Shown: positions 26,539 through 35,643 of the stretch, one piece after another
Numbering within the stretch: the stretch's first letter is position 1
How the letters are laid out: each line of letters opens with the position of its first letter
NCBI RefSeq assembly: GCF_002270485.1
Contig: NZ_NQOG01000002.1
Coordinates: 1 to 64,000 of the forward strand
From: Anaerostipes hominis (ex Lee et al. 2021)
GTDB taxonomy: Bacteria; Bacillota; Clostridia; Lachnospirales; Lachnospiraceae
Direction of reading: 5' to 3'
Length of the DNA stretch: 64,000 nt
Program-made: the position numbers and the translations under genes
Notes under the pieces: generated by a model
What the model saw: only the letters and a program-made list of their open reading frames with translations
Databases searched by the model: none
Told to the model about the DNA's origin: nothing

Positions 26539-27675
26539 ATGAAGCTTTTGCATATGGCTGACCTGCATTTGGGCAAGACAGTAAATGGAATGAATTTCAT
26601 AGAAGATCAGAGACATGTGCTTACACAGGTACTGGAACTGATGGAGAAGGAGCCCGTTGACGGGCTCCTTTTGGCAGGAGATATTTATGACCGGAGTATT
26701 CCTCCGGCTGAGGCTGTGACCTTGTTTGACTGGTTTCTGACAGGTACGGCAAAGCTTATGGTGCCTGTTTTTTTAGTGGCGGGAAACCACGATTCGGGCG
26801 AGAGGCTGGAGTTTGGGCAGAAGCTTTTCGGACAGCAGAACATTTATATGGAAGGGACGCTTAGAGAAGAATTCCCCGCTGTCAGGCTGGAAGATGAATA
26901 CGGGCCGGTCTGCCTGCACCTGCTTCCGTATTTTAAGCCGGCTGAGGCAAGAGCATTGTTTCCTGAGGATGAGATCCGCACACATGAAGATGCCATGCGC
27001 TCCGTCCTCGCCCGTCATCCGGTGGACAGGACAGAGCGGAATGTGCTGGTCACCCATCAGTTTGTCACAGGGACGGAACCTGTCAGGCAGTCTGATTCAG
27101 AACTGTTGCTGAGTGTGGGAGGGACAGAACAGATTTCTTACACCATTTTTGAAGACTATGACTATGCTGCACTTGGGCATATCCATGGCCCTCAAAAAGC
27201 GGGAAGGGAGACCGTGAGATACAGCGGTTCCCTACTTAAATACTCTTTTTCTGAAGAATTTCACAAGAAATCTGTGACGCTGGTTGAATTGAAAGAAAAA
27301 GGCAATATAACACTGACAGTCTACCCGCTCAGGCCCAGACATGATATGCGCCGGATCAAAGGAAAACTTGGAGACCTACTCGATCCGCAGGTGGTTGAGG
27401 CCGCCGACTGTGAAGACTATATCAGCGCTGTGCTGACAGATGATGAGGAACTTGCAGATCCTATGGAAAAGCTCCGTGCCTCTTATCCGAATATTATGGA
27501 ACTGAACCTGGAAAAAAAACAGAGATCCGGTGGCGGTGAGGTTTATGCCGATGTCCGTGAAAAGACACCGCTGGAACTCGGGGAATCGTTTCTTAAGCTG
27601 ACCTGCGGTGAGGCAGAAGAAAAGAGGATGGAATTTCTTAAAAAACTTCTGGAAGAAGGAGGATTGGACTCATGA
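26539..27675 (+). CDS. sbcD: Exonuclease subunit SbcD
   Basis: A 378-residue Mre11-type nuclease subunit. It shows calcineurin-like phosphoesterase motifs: HMADLHLGK at residues 5-13, LLLAGDIYDRS near 44-54, VAGNHDSGERL near 80-90, THQFVTG near 172-178, and ALGHIHGPQ near 212-220. It partners SbcC to open hairpins and process double-strand ends in DNA repair. It overlaps sbcC by 4 bp, a sign of translational coupling. The length is slightly below that of E. coli SbcD (400). Confidence 0.94.
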   Translation: MKLLHMADLHLGKTVNGMNFIEDQRHVLTQVLELMEKEPVDGLLLAGDIYDRSIPPAEAVTLFDWFLTGTAKLMVPVFLVAGNHDSGERLEFGQKLFGQQNIYMEGTLREEFPAVRLEDEYGPVCLHLLPYFKPAEARALFPEDEIRTHEDAMRSVLARHPVDRTERNVLVTHQFVTGTEPVRQSDSELLLSVGGTEQISYTIFEDYDYAALGHIHGPQKAGRETVRYSGSLLKYSFSEEFHKKSVTLVELKEKGNITLTVYPLRPRHDMRRIKGKLGDLLDPQVVEAADCEDYISAVLTDDEELADPMEKLRASYPNIMELNLEKKQRSGGGEVYADVREKTPLELGESFLKLTCGEAEEKRMEFLKKLLEEGGLDS

Positions 27676-30203
27676 AGCCATTATTTCTCGAGATCAGCGG
27701 ATGGGGTCCATATGCGGGCAAAAACCAGATTGATTTTTCAAAATTTCAGGGAGGACTGTTTTTGATCACCGGGCCTACCGGCTCCGGGAAAACTACAATA
27801 TTTGACGGGCTGACCTATGCTCTCTACGGAGAAGTCAGCGGAAGCATCCGCACGAAGGAAAATCTTAGGAGCGATTTCGCTTCACAAAAGGAAGATACCT
27901 ATGTGATCCTCGAATTTACACACAGGAATGAGAAGTACCGGGTAGAGCGCCATCCGAAATATAGGAGAGCCAAAAGAAAAGGTTCGGGAATGACGGTAAA
28001 AAAAGAGGATGCTGTGCTGACTTTGCCTGATGGAACTGTAAAAGCGGGAACGTCCAAAGTTAACGAGGAGTTAGCCCGCCTCCTCTCTATTGATTATGAC
28101 CAGTTCCGCCAGATTTCCATGCTGGCACAGGGGGAATTCCAAAGGCTGCTCATAGCAAAATCCAGTGACCGGGCAGAAGTGTTCCGCTCTATTTTTCATA
28201 CGCAGATCTATAAAAGAATCCAGGCTTTGGCAGGTGAAAAAGCCAGAGCTCTGCTTGGTGAAATACGTGAGATCACAAATCAGATGGAAGAGGCGGCCAA
28301 ACTGTCAGGAGAAGATCCGGCATACGAAGAAATGAGGGAAAACAAAGATTTCCCGTCTGTGATCGCTTATCTTAAGGCCGATTACAAGGAAAAGAAACAG
28401 CAGGCAGCCGAGGCTTTAATAAACAGCAGGCATAAGAGAGAAGAGTTTGACTCAAAGAAACAGATTTTTGAGCAGTCGAAGACAATATCTGAGGAGGCAG
28501 AAATTCTGGCTTCCAAGATCCGCAGTCTGGAAGAGGAATTAGTAAAGCTTAAAGAAAAGCGTGAGAATATCCGGAAAAAGAAGCAAGAACTTTACAGCCT
28601 CAGGGATGTGATGGATCTTAAAAAGGAGCGTCTCGGCGCATTAAAGGAGATCAAAGACCAACTGGAACGATTGGGACAGCTGGAAACAGAATATGAAAAA
28701 GCCAGTCAGAAAGAGTTCGGGCAGATCAAGAGGACCAGGATGGCAGTTTACCAGGAATGGCTTGAAGCAGAGGAAGAGGCAAAGGCTTCTTCTGAGATTT
28801 TTAAGCGTCTCTCAGATGAATTTGATCAGGCTGAATGCGAGTACCGGAGGGCAGATACATTAAGGAAAGAAGAACAGGGCACCTATATGGAGATGCAGTC
28901 CGCTTTTTATGCGGGCAGCATTGGCATTTTGGCAAAAGATTTAAGGGCAGGCAAACCATGTCCTGTCTGCGGTTCCATGGAGCATCCAAAGCCGGCCAGG
29001 GTTCCTTCAAAAGCTCCGGACAGGGAGCAGATGGAGGCACAAAAAGACCGGGCAGAAAAGGCAGAAGAACTTTTCCGTAAATGGTATGAAAAAATGCTGG
29101 AATTGAAAGAACAGAAGAATACGGCAGAGACACAATGGAAAAGAAAACAGGAAGAGCTCGGAGAAGAACCTGAATATGAGGAGATCACGCGAGAAGAAGC
29201 CTGTTCAGCGGAAAAGCTTTCCAAACAGGAGGAAGAAAGATGTCTGGCGGACATCAGAGAACAGCTGATGAAGGCAGAAGGCCAGATGAGGGCGTTCAGA
29301 GAACAGCTGAAATCGTGGGGCAAAGCGGAGGAACTCCAGGAGGAGCATCTCATGCTTTCAAAAGAGCTGGAAGAATATGAATCCGGGAAAGACCGGCTGA
29401 CGGCAGAGAGCATCGAGTCGGAAACGGCGCTTTCCAAGACGCGGACTCTCCTGGAGGAACGCCGTGCGGATTTTGAGGAAAAGCAGAAACAGCAGGCTGA
29501 GCTTGAACGCGGGAAGGTTTCAAGAGGTGATCTGGAGAAACTGGAAGAAGAGATCAAAAAAACAGAGGAGGAAAGAGAACAGCTTGCCGTGCTTGTGCAT
29601 CAGAGACAGAGGGCACTTTGTTCTTTAAAAGAGAAGCAGAAAAAGAGAGAAAAGCTTGAAGAGAGTTACGGCATTGTGGGAGATGTGGACCGGCTTTTGA
29701 GCGGAAATAATGCACTTCGTCTGACCTTTGAACAGTTTATTCTCATTACTTATTTCCGGGATATTTTAAAGGCCGCAAATATCAGGTTTCTGAAAATGAC
29801 CGGAGGGCGGTATGAGATGTTTCGGAGTGAGACAGTCACAGATGCCAGAAAAAAAGATAATTTAGAAATAGAAGTAATGGATTATTATACCGGAAAGCGC
29901 AGGTCTGTAAAAACCCTCTCGGGCGGTGAGTCCTTTAAGGCGGCACTGTGCCTGGCATTGGGACTATCGGATATTGTCAGGAACAGCGCCGGAGGCATTG
30001 AGATCGAAGTTTTGTTTGTAGACGAGGGGTTCGGTTCCCTGGACAGTGAATCCTTAGAACAGGCAGTTTCCTGTCTCCAGGAGCTCTCCGGAAAAAACAG
30101 GATGATCGGCATTATTTCCCATGTTCCGGAGCTGTCTGAGCGGATTGAAGAAAAAATTACGGTCCGTAAGAAAAATATGGGGAGTATCATTGAGAAATTG
30201 TGA
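27672..30203 (+). CDS. sbcC: Exonuclease subunit SbcC
   Basis: An 843-residue SMC-like ATPase of the Rad50/SbcC group. Walker A GPTGSGKTT is near residues 34-42, and a long coiled coil follows. The zinc hook CPVCGS is near 430-435, then the return coiled coil, the ABC signature TLSGGESFKAA near 744-754, and Walker B VLFVDEGFGSLD near 778-789. It is shorter than E. coli SbcC (1048 residues), mainly in the coiled coil, which is usual in Firmicutes. It acts with SbcD as a nuclease on hairpins. A promoter for the next gene overlaps its stop codon. Confidence 0.94.
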   Translation: MKPLFLEISGWGPYAGKNQIDFSKFQGGLFLITGPTGSGKTTIFDGLTYALYGEVSGSIRTKENLRSDFASQKEDTYVILEFTHRNEKYRVERHPKYRRAKRKGSGMTVKKEDAVLTLPDGTVKAGTSKVNEELARLLSIDYDQFRQISMLAQGEFQRLLIAKSSDRAEVFRSIFHTQIYKRIQALAGEKARALLGEIREITNQMEEAAKLSGEDPAYEEMRENKDFPSVIAYLKADYKEKKQQAAEALINSRHKREEFDSKKQIFEQSKTISEEAEILASKIRSLEEELVKLKEKRENIRKKKQELYSLRDVMDLKKERLGALKEIKDQLERLGQLETEYEKASQKEFGQIKRTRMAVYQEWLEAEEEAKASSEIFKRLSDEFDQAECEYRRADTLRKEEQGTYMEMQSAFYAGSIGILAKDLRAGKPCPVCGSMEHPKPARVPSKAPDREQMEAQKDRAEKAEELFRKWYEKMLELKEQKNTAETQWKRKQEELGEEPEYEEITREEACSAEKLSKQEEERCLADIREQLMKAEGQMRAFREQLKSWGKAEELQEEHLMLSKELEEYESGKDRLTAESIESETALSKTRTLLEERRADFEEKQKQQAELERGKVSRGDLEKLEEEIKKTEEEREQLAVLVHQRQRALCSLKEKQKKREKLEESYGIVGDVDRLLSGNNALRLTFEQFILITYFRDILKAANIRFLKMTGGRYEMFRSETVTDARKKDNLEIEVMDYYTGKRRSVKTLSGGESFKAALCLALGLSDIVRNSAGGIEIEVLFVDEGFGSLDSESLEQAVSCLQELSGKNRMIGIISHVPELSERIEEKITVRKKNMGSIIEKL

Positions 30204-30218
30204 GAAAAGGATTATAAT
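30190..30218 (+). promoter_or_regulatory. Candidate promoter of the first C39-like gene
   Basis: TTGAGA (30190-30195) and TATAAT (30213-30218) with 17-bp spacing overlap the sbcC stop codon, about 50 bp upstream of the secreted-protein start. Confidence 0.55.
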
Positions 30219-30268
30219 AAATTTTGGGGGATGGAGAATAAATGAGTGAGCTAAGGAGTGAATACAGA

Positions 30269-31561
30269 ATGAACAAGCACATGAAATCCATCTGCTCTGC
30301 TGTACTATGCGGCTGCCTTGTAGTGGGCAGCAACACGTTTGCATACGGTCAGGAAGCGGCAGCAACGGCAAAGACAACAGAACAGAGCTCGGCAACAGAT
30401 CAGACAACAGCGTCCGAAAGCACATCGACAACGGCTGCACAGACAGAAGCCACAACCACGGCACAGCCGCAGGAGACGACGGAACAGCAGACGACAACGG
30501 CGCATAAGGACCAGAAAACGACAAAAAAGAAGAAACAGACATCTAAGGCTTCTAACAAAAAGACAAAAAAGATCAAACAGAAAAACAAAGTCAAAAAGCT
30601 GAAAAAGAACAAGAATCTGAAGGAAGAAAAGACAGTTTCCAATATTATCCCCAAGATCTACAATGACACGCGTCTCAGCATGAAGGATAAGAAGGAAACC
30701 ATCGCAGGTTTTACCTATTTTAATCAGGGAGATTCCGCCTGGAACCAGAATGGCTACTGCATTAAGAGCAGCGGCTGCGGACCTACTGCCATGGCAGTGT
30801 GTATTACCTCGCTGACCGGCAAGTGGGTAACCCCGCTTGACACGACTGTCTGGGCATATGAGCATGGTTATTACAGTAATGCAGGTTCTGCTCATGAAGT
30901 TGTGCCGGCCCTGGCTAAAAATTATCAGCTGGGCTGCAATGGACTCGGAACGGACTATAAGAAGATCAGGGATGCGCTTAAAAAGAAGCATCCGGTAGTC
31001 GGTCTCATGGGACCCGGCTATTTTACCAAAGGAGGACATTTTATAGCTCTGGTGGCGATCGATGACAAAGACCAGGTCACGGTTGCAGACGTGGGAAGCA
31101 GACAGCGCAGTACATACAAGTACCGTTTAAAAGATGTGATCGAGCAGTCTAAATCTGCATCCGCAGGAGGGCCGTTCTGGGAGATCTATAATCCCGGAAA
31201 GAAAGAGAAAGCTGCACTGAAGGCCAAGAAGTCAAGAGATGATGCGGAAAAGACAAAGGAACAGCGGCAGAAACAGCACCGCTATAATGACTTAAAAGCA
31301 GTCCTGGTGCAGCACCAGAGCGTTGTTGTTCCATTAAAAAGGGGAACCATTGTGACGGAAGAAAGCTTTGTGACTCTGTTGGATATTGATTCCAGGGATC
31401 ATGTATCCGTAGAATTAAAAGAACAGGTGATCAAAGATTATTCTTTGAAGACGGTTGTGGATGAACTGCAGACGAAGGCGATCAGCCAGACCTTCTGGGA
31501 GATGACCCATCCGATGGAAAAGAGCCAGGGACCTACCCTGTCTGATTTCTTAAAAGATTAA
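30269..31561 (+). CDS. Secreted C39-like papain-fold protein with Thr/Gln-rich linker
   Basis: A 430-residue exported protein. A signal sequence covers about residues 1-28 (cleavage expected after FAYGQ-type residues). A low-complexity Thr/Ala/Gln region and then a Lys-rich region follow to about residue 120. The C39-like domain is at about 145-310, with CGPTAMAVCITSLTG supplying the catalytic Cys, KGGHFIALVAID the His, and VADVGS the Asp. The ATG at 30269 is chosen because AAGGAGTG is 9 bases upstream and the signal sequence then begins properly. A paralogue lacking the linker is at 57813. Such domains act as extracellular cysteine peptidases or related amide-processing enzymes; no substrate is evident, and no bacteriocin transporter is near. 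Confidence 0.85.
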   Translation: MNKHMKSICSAVLCGCLVVGSNTFAYGQEAAATAKTTEQSSATDQTTASESTSTTAAQTEATTTAQPQETTEQQTTTAHKDQKTTKKKKQTSKASNKKTKKIKQKNKVKKLKKNKNLKEEKTVSNIIPKIYNDTRLSMKDKKETIAGFTYFNQGDSAWNQNGYCIKSSGCGPTAMAVCITSLTGKWVTPLDTTVWAYEHGYYSNAGSAHEVVPALAKNYQLGCNGLGTDYKKIRDALKKKHPVVGLMGPGYFTKGGHFIALVAIDDKDQVTVADVGSRQRSTYKYRLKDVIEQSKSASAGGPFWEIYNPGKKEKAALKAKKSRDDAEKTKEQRQKQHRYNDLKAVLVQHQSVVVPLKRGTIVTEESFVTLLDIDSRDHVSVELKEQVIKDYSLKTVVDELQTKAISQTFWEMTHPMEKSQGPTLSDFLKD

Positions 31562-31575
31562 ACTGAGCAATAAGC

Positions 31576-31621
31576 AATACGGTCTGAACCGCGGACAGAC
31601 GCGGTCAGGCTGTATTTTTTC
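31576..31621 (+). terminator. Terminator of the C39-like gene
   Basis: AATACGGTCTGA-CCGCG pairs with CGCGGTCAGGCTGTATT (about 31577-31615) around a six-base loop, with T residues after it. Confidence 0.85.
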
Positions 31622-31729
31622 TTTAATAATAAGAGTGAAAGGGTTCAGGCGATGAGGTGGATTTGTCTGCTTTGTTTTTCAAGGAAACCGTGAATCTGGA
31701 AACTTTTTTAAAAAAAATTTAAAAAATTG

Positions 31730-31758
31730 TTGACATTTTTCGCATTATTTTATATACT
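31730..31758 (+). promoter_or_regulatory. Promoter of the tRNA-Val/tRNA-Met operon
   Basis: A consensus TTGACA (31730-31735) and TATACT (31753-31758) with 17-bp spacing, 19 bp before the first tRNA base. The GCGAG after the -10 is G+C-rich, in the manner of stringent-type promoters. Confidence 0.85.
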
Positions 31759-31777
31759 AATTTTTGTCGCGAGACAA

Positions 31778-31850
31778 GGGATCATAGCTCAGCTGGGAGA
31801 GCATCTGCCTTACAAGCAGAGGGTCATAGGTTCGAGCCCTATTGGTCCCA
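31778..31850 (+). tRNA. tRNA-Val (anticodon TAC)
   Basis: A 73-nt cloverleaf: acceptor GGGATCA / TGGTCCC (one G-T pair), D arm GCTC / GAGC, anticodon stem TCTGC / GCAGA with loop CTTACAA giving TAC, and T arm ATAGG-TTCGAGC-CCTAT. CCA is not encoded. Confidence 0.95.
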
Positions 31851-31877
31851 TTCTTTATGCGGAACGCATAAGGATAT

Positions 31878-31951
31878 GGCGATGTAGCTCAGTTGGCTAG
31901 AGCATACGGTTCATACCCGTAGTGTCAGCAGTTCGAATCTGCTCATCGCTA
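31878..31951 (+). tRNA. tRNA-Met (anticodon CAT)
   Basis: A 74-nt cloverleaf: acceptor GGCGATG / CATCGCT with a weak last pair, D arm GCTC / GAGC, anticodon stem TACGG / CCGTA with loop TTCATAC giving CAT, and T arm AGCAG-TTCGAAT-CTGCT. The paired first acceptor base and the absence of GGG / CCC in the anticodon stem suggest the elongator, though tRNA-Ile2 (lysidine-modified CAT) cannot be ruled out. CCA is not encoded. Confidence 0.92.
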
Positions 31952-31953
31952 TG

Positions 31954-31988
31954 AAAAGACATGTTTTTTTAGAACATGTCTTTTTTTT
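31954..31988 (+). terminator. Terminator of the tRNA operon
   Basis: AAAAGACATGTT (31954-31965) pairs with AACATGTCTTTT (31973-31984) and continues into T residues. Confidence 0.9.
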
Positions 31989-32073
31989 GTATCTTGCATG
32001 GAATTATATTATAATAAAGAAAATGAGATATTCTATATAGATGACAGAAAAATATGAAAGCGAGGTATGGGAT

Positions 32074-32628
32074 ATGAGAGTTGGAATGGGATATGATGTG
32101 CATAAGTTAGTAGAGGGCCGTCCTTTGATTTTAGGAGGCGTGCATGTTCCATACGAAAAAGGACTGTTAGGCCATTCAGATGCAGATGTGCTTCTGCATG
32201 CCATCTGTGACGCATTGCTCGGAGCCGCGGCTCTGGGGGACATCGGCCGGCATTTTCCGGATACAGACCCCAAATATAAAGGTGTGGACAGCATGAAACT
32301 GTTAAAGAAGGTCAGGGAACTGGTGGAGAAAGAGTGTTATCTGATTGAAAATGTAGATGCCACTGTGATCGCACAGAGACCCAGGCTGGCGCCCTATATT
32401 GAAGATATGACAGAGAAGATCGCAGAGACACTCGGAGTCGGAAGAAAACAGGTCAACGTAAAGGCGACCACGGAAGAACATCTGGGATTTACCGGTGAAG
32501 GACTTGGGATCAGCGCCCAGGCGGTCTGCATGCTGACTGCAGTAGATAATTATATCTATGAAGACGTATTGAGGCCGGGCGCACAGACCGGATGTCAGGG
32601 ATGCCAGGGATGCCGGAAAGGGGAATAG
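32074..32628 (+). CDS. ispF: 2-C-methyl-D-erythritol 2,4-cyclodiphosphate synthase with Cys-rich tail
   Basis: A 184-residue enzyme of the non-mevalonate isoprenoid pathway, forming the cyclodiphosphate from CDP-ME 2-phosphate. MGYDVHKL at residues 5-12 carries zinc ligands. [19 protein letters not shown] and [16 protein letters not shown] follow, and the [10 protein letters not shown] motif is near 127-136. The family is usually 155-160 residues; here about 25 extra residues end in a CQGCQGC cluster encoded by three near-repeats of GGATGYCAG. The start at 32074 places the motif at its usual position; an in-frame ATG at 32041 lacks a good site. The GNAT gene starts directly after the stop. 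Confidence 0.94.
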   Translation: MRVGMGYDVHKLVEGRPLILGGVHVPYEKGLLGHSDADVLLHAICDALLGAAALGDIGRHFPDTDPKYKGVDSMKLLKKVRELVEKECYLIENVDATVIAQRPRLAPYIEDMTEKIAETLGVGRKQVNVKATTEEHLGFTGEGLGISAQAVCMLTAVDNYIYEDVLRPGAQTGCQGCQGCRKGE

Positions 32629-33696
32629 ATGGAACTTGTTTATGACGACAAAAGCCACAGGGATCTGATTTTTCAGATGTATCAGGATATTTTTAAGGAC
32701 CCTGAAAAGTTTGCGGAGTATTATTTTGATGTGATCTATCCTAAAAATCAGGTGCTCATGGCATGGGACGGCGTCTGGCTGCAGGGAATGATCCACCTGA
32801 ATCCGTACCGCATGAAGATCTCAGACAAAGAATTTGATGCACATTATATCGTGGCTGTGGCCACAAGGAAAGAAATGAGGAGAAAAGGCGTCATGCGAAA
32901 AATGCTTTGCAGGGTCCTCAATGATATGGCAGAGCGAGGTGAGCCGTTCACATATCTGATACCTGCCGACAAGGCTTACTATGAACCTTTCGACTTTGTG
33001 TTTGTGATGGACTGGGCAGAGACAGAGATCACAGGGGAAGCGGGCGCAGTTACAGGTTCTCCGGAACAGTTCCGGGGAGATGATATGCAGGAAGTACTTC
33101 GGTTCTTAAACCGGCAGATCCGGTCATATGATATTTATACGGTGATAGATCAGGATTATATACAGCAGGCGGCAAGGGAAGCAAAAAGCCAGGACGGAGA
33201 CTTGATGGTGTTCAGAGAGCACGGTGAGATAACCGGAGTTTTTGCATACGGAAAAGAAAAAGATACAGTATATATACGGTTGGGATTCGGTACAGATGAG
33301 AAAAGATTTTTAGAGATGATCAGCAGAACATTTCCGGACAATAAAATCGAGATATCCGCGGGCTGTCTGAAACAGGGGAAAAAGGTCCCGAAGATCATGT
33401 TCAGAATTACATCCCTTGAGGCGCTGTGCCGCTGCCTGAAGAGCAGAAAGAAAACAGAATTTATTCTTACTGTAACGGACCCTGTGATCGGGAAGAATAA
33501 CGGAACTTTCCTGTTTTCCGCCTCAAAAGACGGGACAGAAATCCGCCCTTCATCCAAAAAAGCTGTGGGAGAGCTGTCGATCGGTGATTTCTCAAAAGCA
33601 GTATTTGGATACGGCGGGGAGGAAGTATTGGAGAGGCATCCGTGTCTGAGAGAACTGATACCATTGGACGCCGTATATATTACCGAGGAGGTATAA
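32629..33696 (+). CDS. GNAT family N-acetyltransferase (Eis-like)
   Basis: A 355-residue protein with an N-terminal GNAT domain (about residues 1-150). It contains AVATRKEMRRKGVMRKML, the acetyl-CoA-binding region near 77-94, and a further helical and beta part. The order GNAT, second GNAT-like region, C-terminal sterol-carrier-like domain resembles Eis-type acetyltransferases. The acceptor is unknown; Eis relatives acetylate aminoglycosides or proteins, but that should not be assumed here. Its ATG directly abuts the ispF stop, so expression is probably coupled. Confidence 0.82.
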   Translation: MELVYDDKSHRDLIFQMYQDIFKDPEKFAEYYFDVIYPKNQVLMAWDGVWLQGMIHLNPYRMKISDKEFDAHYIVAVATRKEMRRKGVMRKMLCRVLNDMAERGEPFTYLIPADKAYYEPFDFVFVMDWAETEITGEAGAVTGSPEQFRGDDMQEVLRFLNRQIRSYDIYTVIDQDYIQQAAREAKSQDGDLMVFREHGEITGVFAYGKEKDTVYIRLGFGTDEKRFLEMISRTFPDNKIEISAGCLKQGKKVPKIMFRITSLEALCRCLKSRKKTEFILTVTDPVIGKNNGTFLFSASKDGTEIRPSSKKAVGELSIGDFSKAVFGYGGEEVLERHPCLRELIPLDAVYITEEV

Positions 33697-33698
33697 CT

Positions 33699-35300
33699 AT
33701 GAAATTAATGTTTATCGGAGCAGACCATGAAGTAACGGGCAGCTGCCATTACGTGGAGGCGTGTGGGAAGCGTTTTTTGGTTGACTATGGAATGGAGCAG
33801 GGAAAGAATGTTTATGAGAATGCAGAACTTCCGGTGAATCCGTCAGAAATTGACTTTGTGCTGCTGACCCACGCCCATATTGATCATTCGGGACTGCTTC
33901 CGCTTTTATATGCCAATGGCTTCAGGGGCAGTATCATTACCACAAAGGCTACCAAAGAACTCTGTGACATCATGCTCCGTGACAGCGCCCATATTCAGGA
34001 GTTTGAGGCGGAGTGGAAAAACCGGAAGGCCAGACGGTCGGGGAAGCCGGAAGAGCCTCCTCTGTATACGATGGATGACGCGGTAAGTGTTATGGAGCAG
34101 TTCATAGGCTGTCAGTATAACGAGAAATTAGAACTGAGCCGGGGCATCAGCGTCCGTTTTACAGATATAGGACATCTGCTCGGCTCCGCCAGCATTGAGG
34201 TATGGCTCACCGAGGCGGACACGCAGAAAAAGCTTGTCTTCTCCGGTGATATCGGGAATAACAACCAGCCTCTGATCAAAGACCCCCATTATACGGAGAG
34301 TGCAGATTATGTGGTAATGGAATCCACATACGGAGACCGTTTTCATGAAAGTCATCCCGATTACGTCGGTGAACTTGCAGGTTTGATTCAGAAGACGTTT
34401 GACAGGGGCGGAAATGTAGTTATCCCGTCATTTGCGGTTGAAAGGACCCAGGAGCTTCTGTACTATATCCGCCAGATCAAAGAGGAGCGCAGGGTGAAGG
34501 ACCACGGAGATTTTGCCGTGTATGTAGACAGTCCTCTTGCAGTGGAGGCCACCAACGTTTTTCAGGAAAACATACATGATACATTTGATGAGGATGCCAT
34601 GGCACTGATCAATCAGGGCATCAATCCGATCACTTTCTCCAATCTGAAATTATCCATCACAAGCAATGATTCCAAGGCGATCAATTTTGATGAAGACCGG
34701 AAGGTGATCATCTCCGCTTCCGGTATGTGTGAGGCGGGAAGGATACGGCATCATTTAAAGCATAATCTGTGGAAGCCTGAAAATACCATTGTGTTTGTCG
34801 GATACCAGGCTTACGGCACATTGGGCCGTGCTCTTGTGGAAGGTACGAAAGAAGTCCGGCTGTTCGGTGAGACTATCAAAGTAGAAGCCGATGTGGTGCG
34901 CCTGGAAGGAATGAGCGGACATGCGGACAAAAAAGGACTCTCTGTTTGGGCGGAGGCTTTTAAAGACCAGCCTGAAAAATTTTTTATCGTTCACGGAGAG
35001 GATGAAACCTGCGACAGCTTTGCCCAATACCTGGAAAGTGAATGCGGCAGGAAGGCGGAAGCACCGTACAGCGGAGATATTTTTGATTTAGCCGCAGGAG
35101 AGTGGGAGCTCAGAGTTGCGCCGAAAAAAGTGCCGGAAAGCAGGAAGAGCACGAGAAGAGCCAATGCTGTATTTGCAAGGCTGCTGGCTGCAGGTGAGCG
35201 CATGATGTCTGTCATACGGAAAAGTGAAGGCGGGGCCAACAAGGATCTGGCCAGATTTGCGGATCAGATCAATGCTCTCTGTGACAAATGGGAGCGATGA
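33699..35300 (+). CDS. MBL-fold/beta-CASP RNA-processing-type hydrolase
   Basis: A 533-residue protein with a metallo-beta-lactamase core. The LLTHAHIDHSGLLP metal motif is near residues 64-77, GHLLGSASIEV near 152-162, FSGDIGN near 180-186, and MESTYGDR near 206-213. A beta-CASP domain follows with SFAVERTQELLYY, then the RNA-metabolising C-terminal motif (SGMCEAGRIRHHL near 345-357 and GMSGHADKKGL near 404-414). This is the CPSF/YSH1-like class seen in bacteria; it is probably an RNA nuclease, but it is distinct from RNase J. GAGGAGG about 7 bases upstream sets the start at 33699. Confidence 0.9.
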   Translation: MKLMFIGADHEVTGSCHYVEACGKRFLVDYGMEQGKNVYENAELPVNPSEIDFVLLTHAHIDHSGLLPLLYANGFRGSIITTKATKELCDIMLRDSAHIQEFEAEWKNRKARRSGKPEEPPLYTMDDAVSVMEQFIGCQYNEKLELSRGISVRFTDIGHLLGSASIEVWLTEADTQKKLVFSGDIGNNNQPLIKDPHYTESADYVVMESTYGDRFHESHPDYVGELAGLIQKTFDRGGNVVIPSFAVERTQELLYYIRQIKEERRVKDHGDFAVYVDSPLAVEATNVFQENIHDTFDEDAMALINQGINPITFSNLKLSITSNDSKAINFDEDRKVIISASGMCEAGRIRHHLKHNLWKPENTIVFVGYQAYGTLGRALVEGTKEVRLFGETIKVEADVVRLEGMSGHADKKGLSVWAEAFKDQPEKFFIVHGEDETCDSFAQYLESECGRKAEAPYSGDIFDLAAGEWELRVAPKKVPESRKSTRRANAVFARLLAAGERMMSVIRKSEGGANKDLARFADQINALCDKWER

Positions 35301-35344
35301 CAGCATAAGAGCATTATGAGATGCGATCATGAAGGAGGAAACAG

Positions 35345-35542
35345 ATGAAGGTTTTAAAGTCTGATGAGATGCTGTGCGACCACTGTGTGGACCGGATAAA
35401 GATAGGTCTTATGGACGCGGGCATTGAAGCGGAAGTTGAACTGAGTGACAAAAGTATCATCCTTCCGGAAGATGATGATACACTGATCGAAAAAGCAAAA
35501 GAAGTTTTGGGGGAGCTGGGGTATTTTGCACAGGAAATATAA
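35345..35542 (+). CDS. Heavy-metal-associated domain-like small protein
   Basis: A 65-residue protein with an HMA-like fold pattern: DEMLCDHCVDRIKIGLMDAGI near residues 7-27 carries a CxxC metal-binding pair, followed by two short strands and a helix ending ELGYFAQEI. It is probably a cytoplasmic metallochaperone or a free-standing metal-binding domain. No copper or other metal ATPase is adjacent. AAGGAGGAAACAG precedes the ATG, giving strong initiation. It sits alone between the beta-CASP and pseudouridine synthase genes. Confidence 0.85.
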   Translation: MKVLKSDEMLCDHCVDRIKIGLMDAGIEAEVELSDKSIILPEDDDTLIEKAKEVLGELGYFAQEI

Positions 35543-35643
35543 AATACCCGGATGATCCGGGAACTGTCTATAGAGACGTGCAATTTTCAGGCAATCGTGA
35601 TACAATTATTAAGTATGACATTTTTAAGGATATGGGAGAAACG

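Noticed and set aside
28907-29557. 216-codon Ser-rich open frame antisense to sbcC
   Set aside because: Antisense of the Glu/Lys-rich coiled coil; Ser/Phe richness is the expected mirror effect.
31562-31729. Possible small gene between the C39-like gene and the tRNAs
   Set aside because: The stretch holds a terminator and an AT-rich promoter region, with no open frame having a ribosome site.
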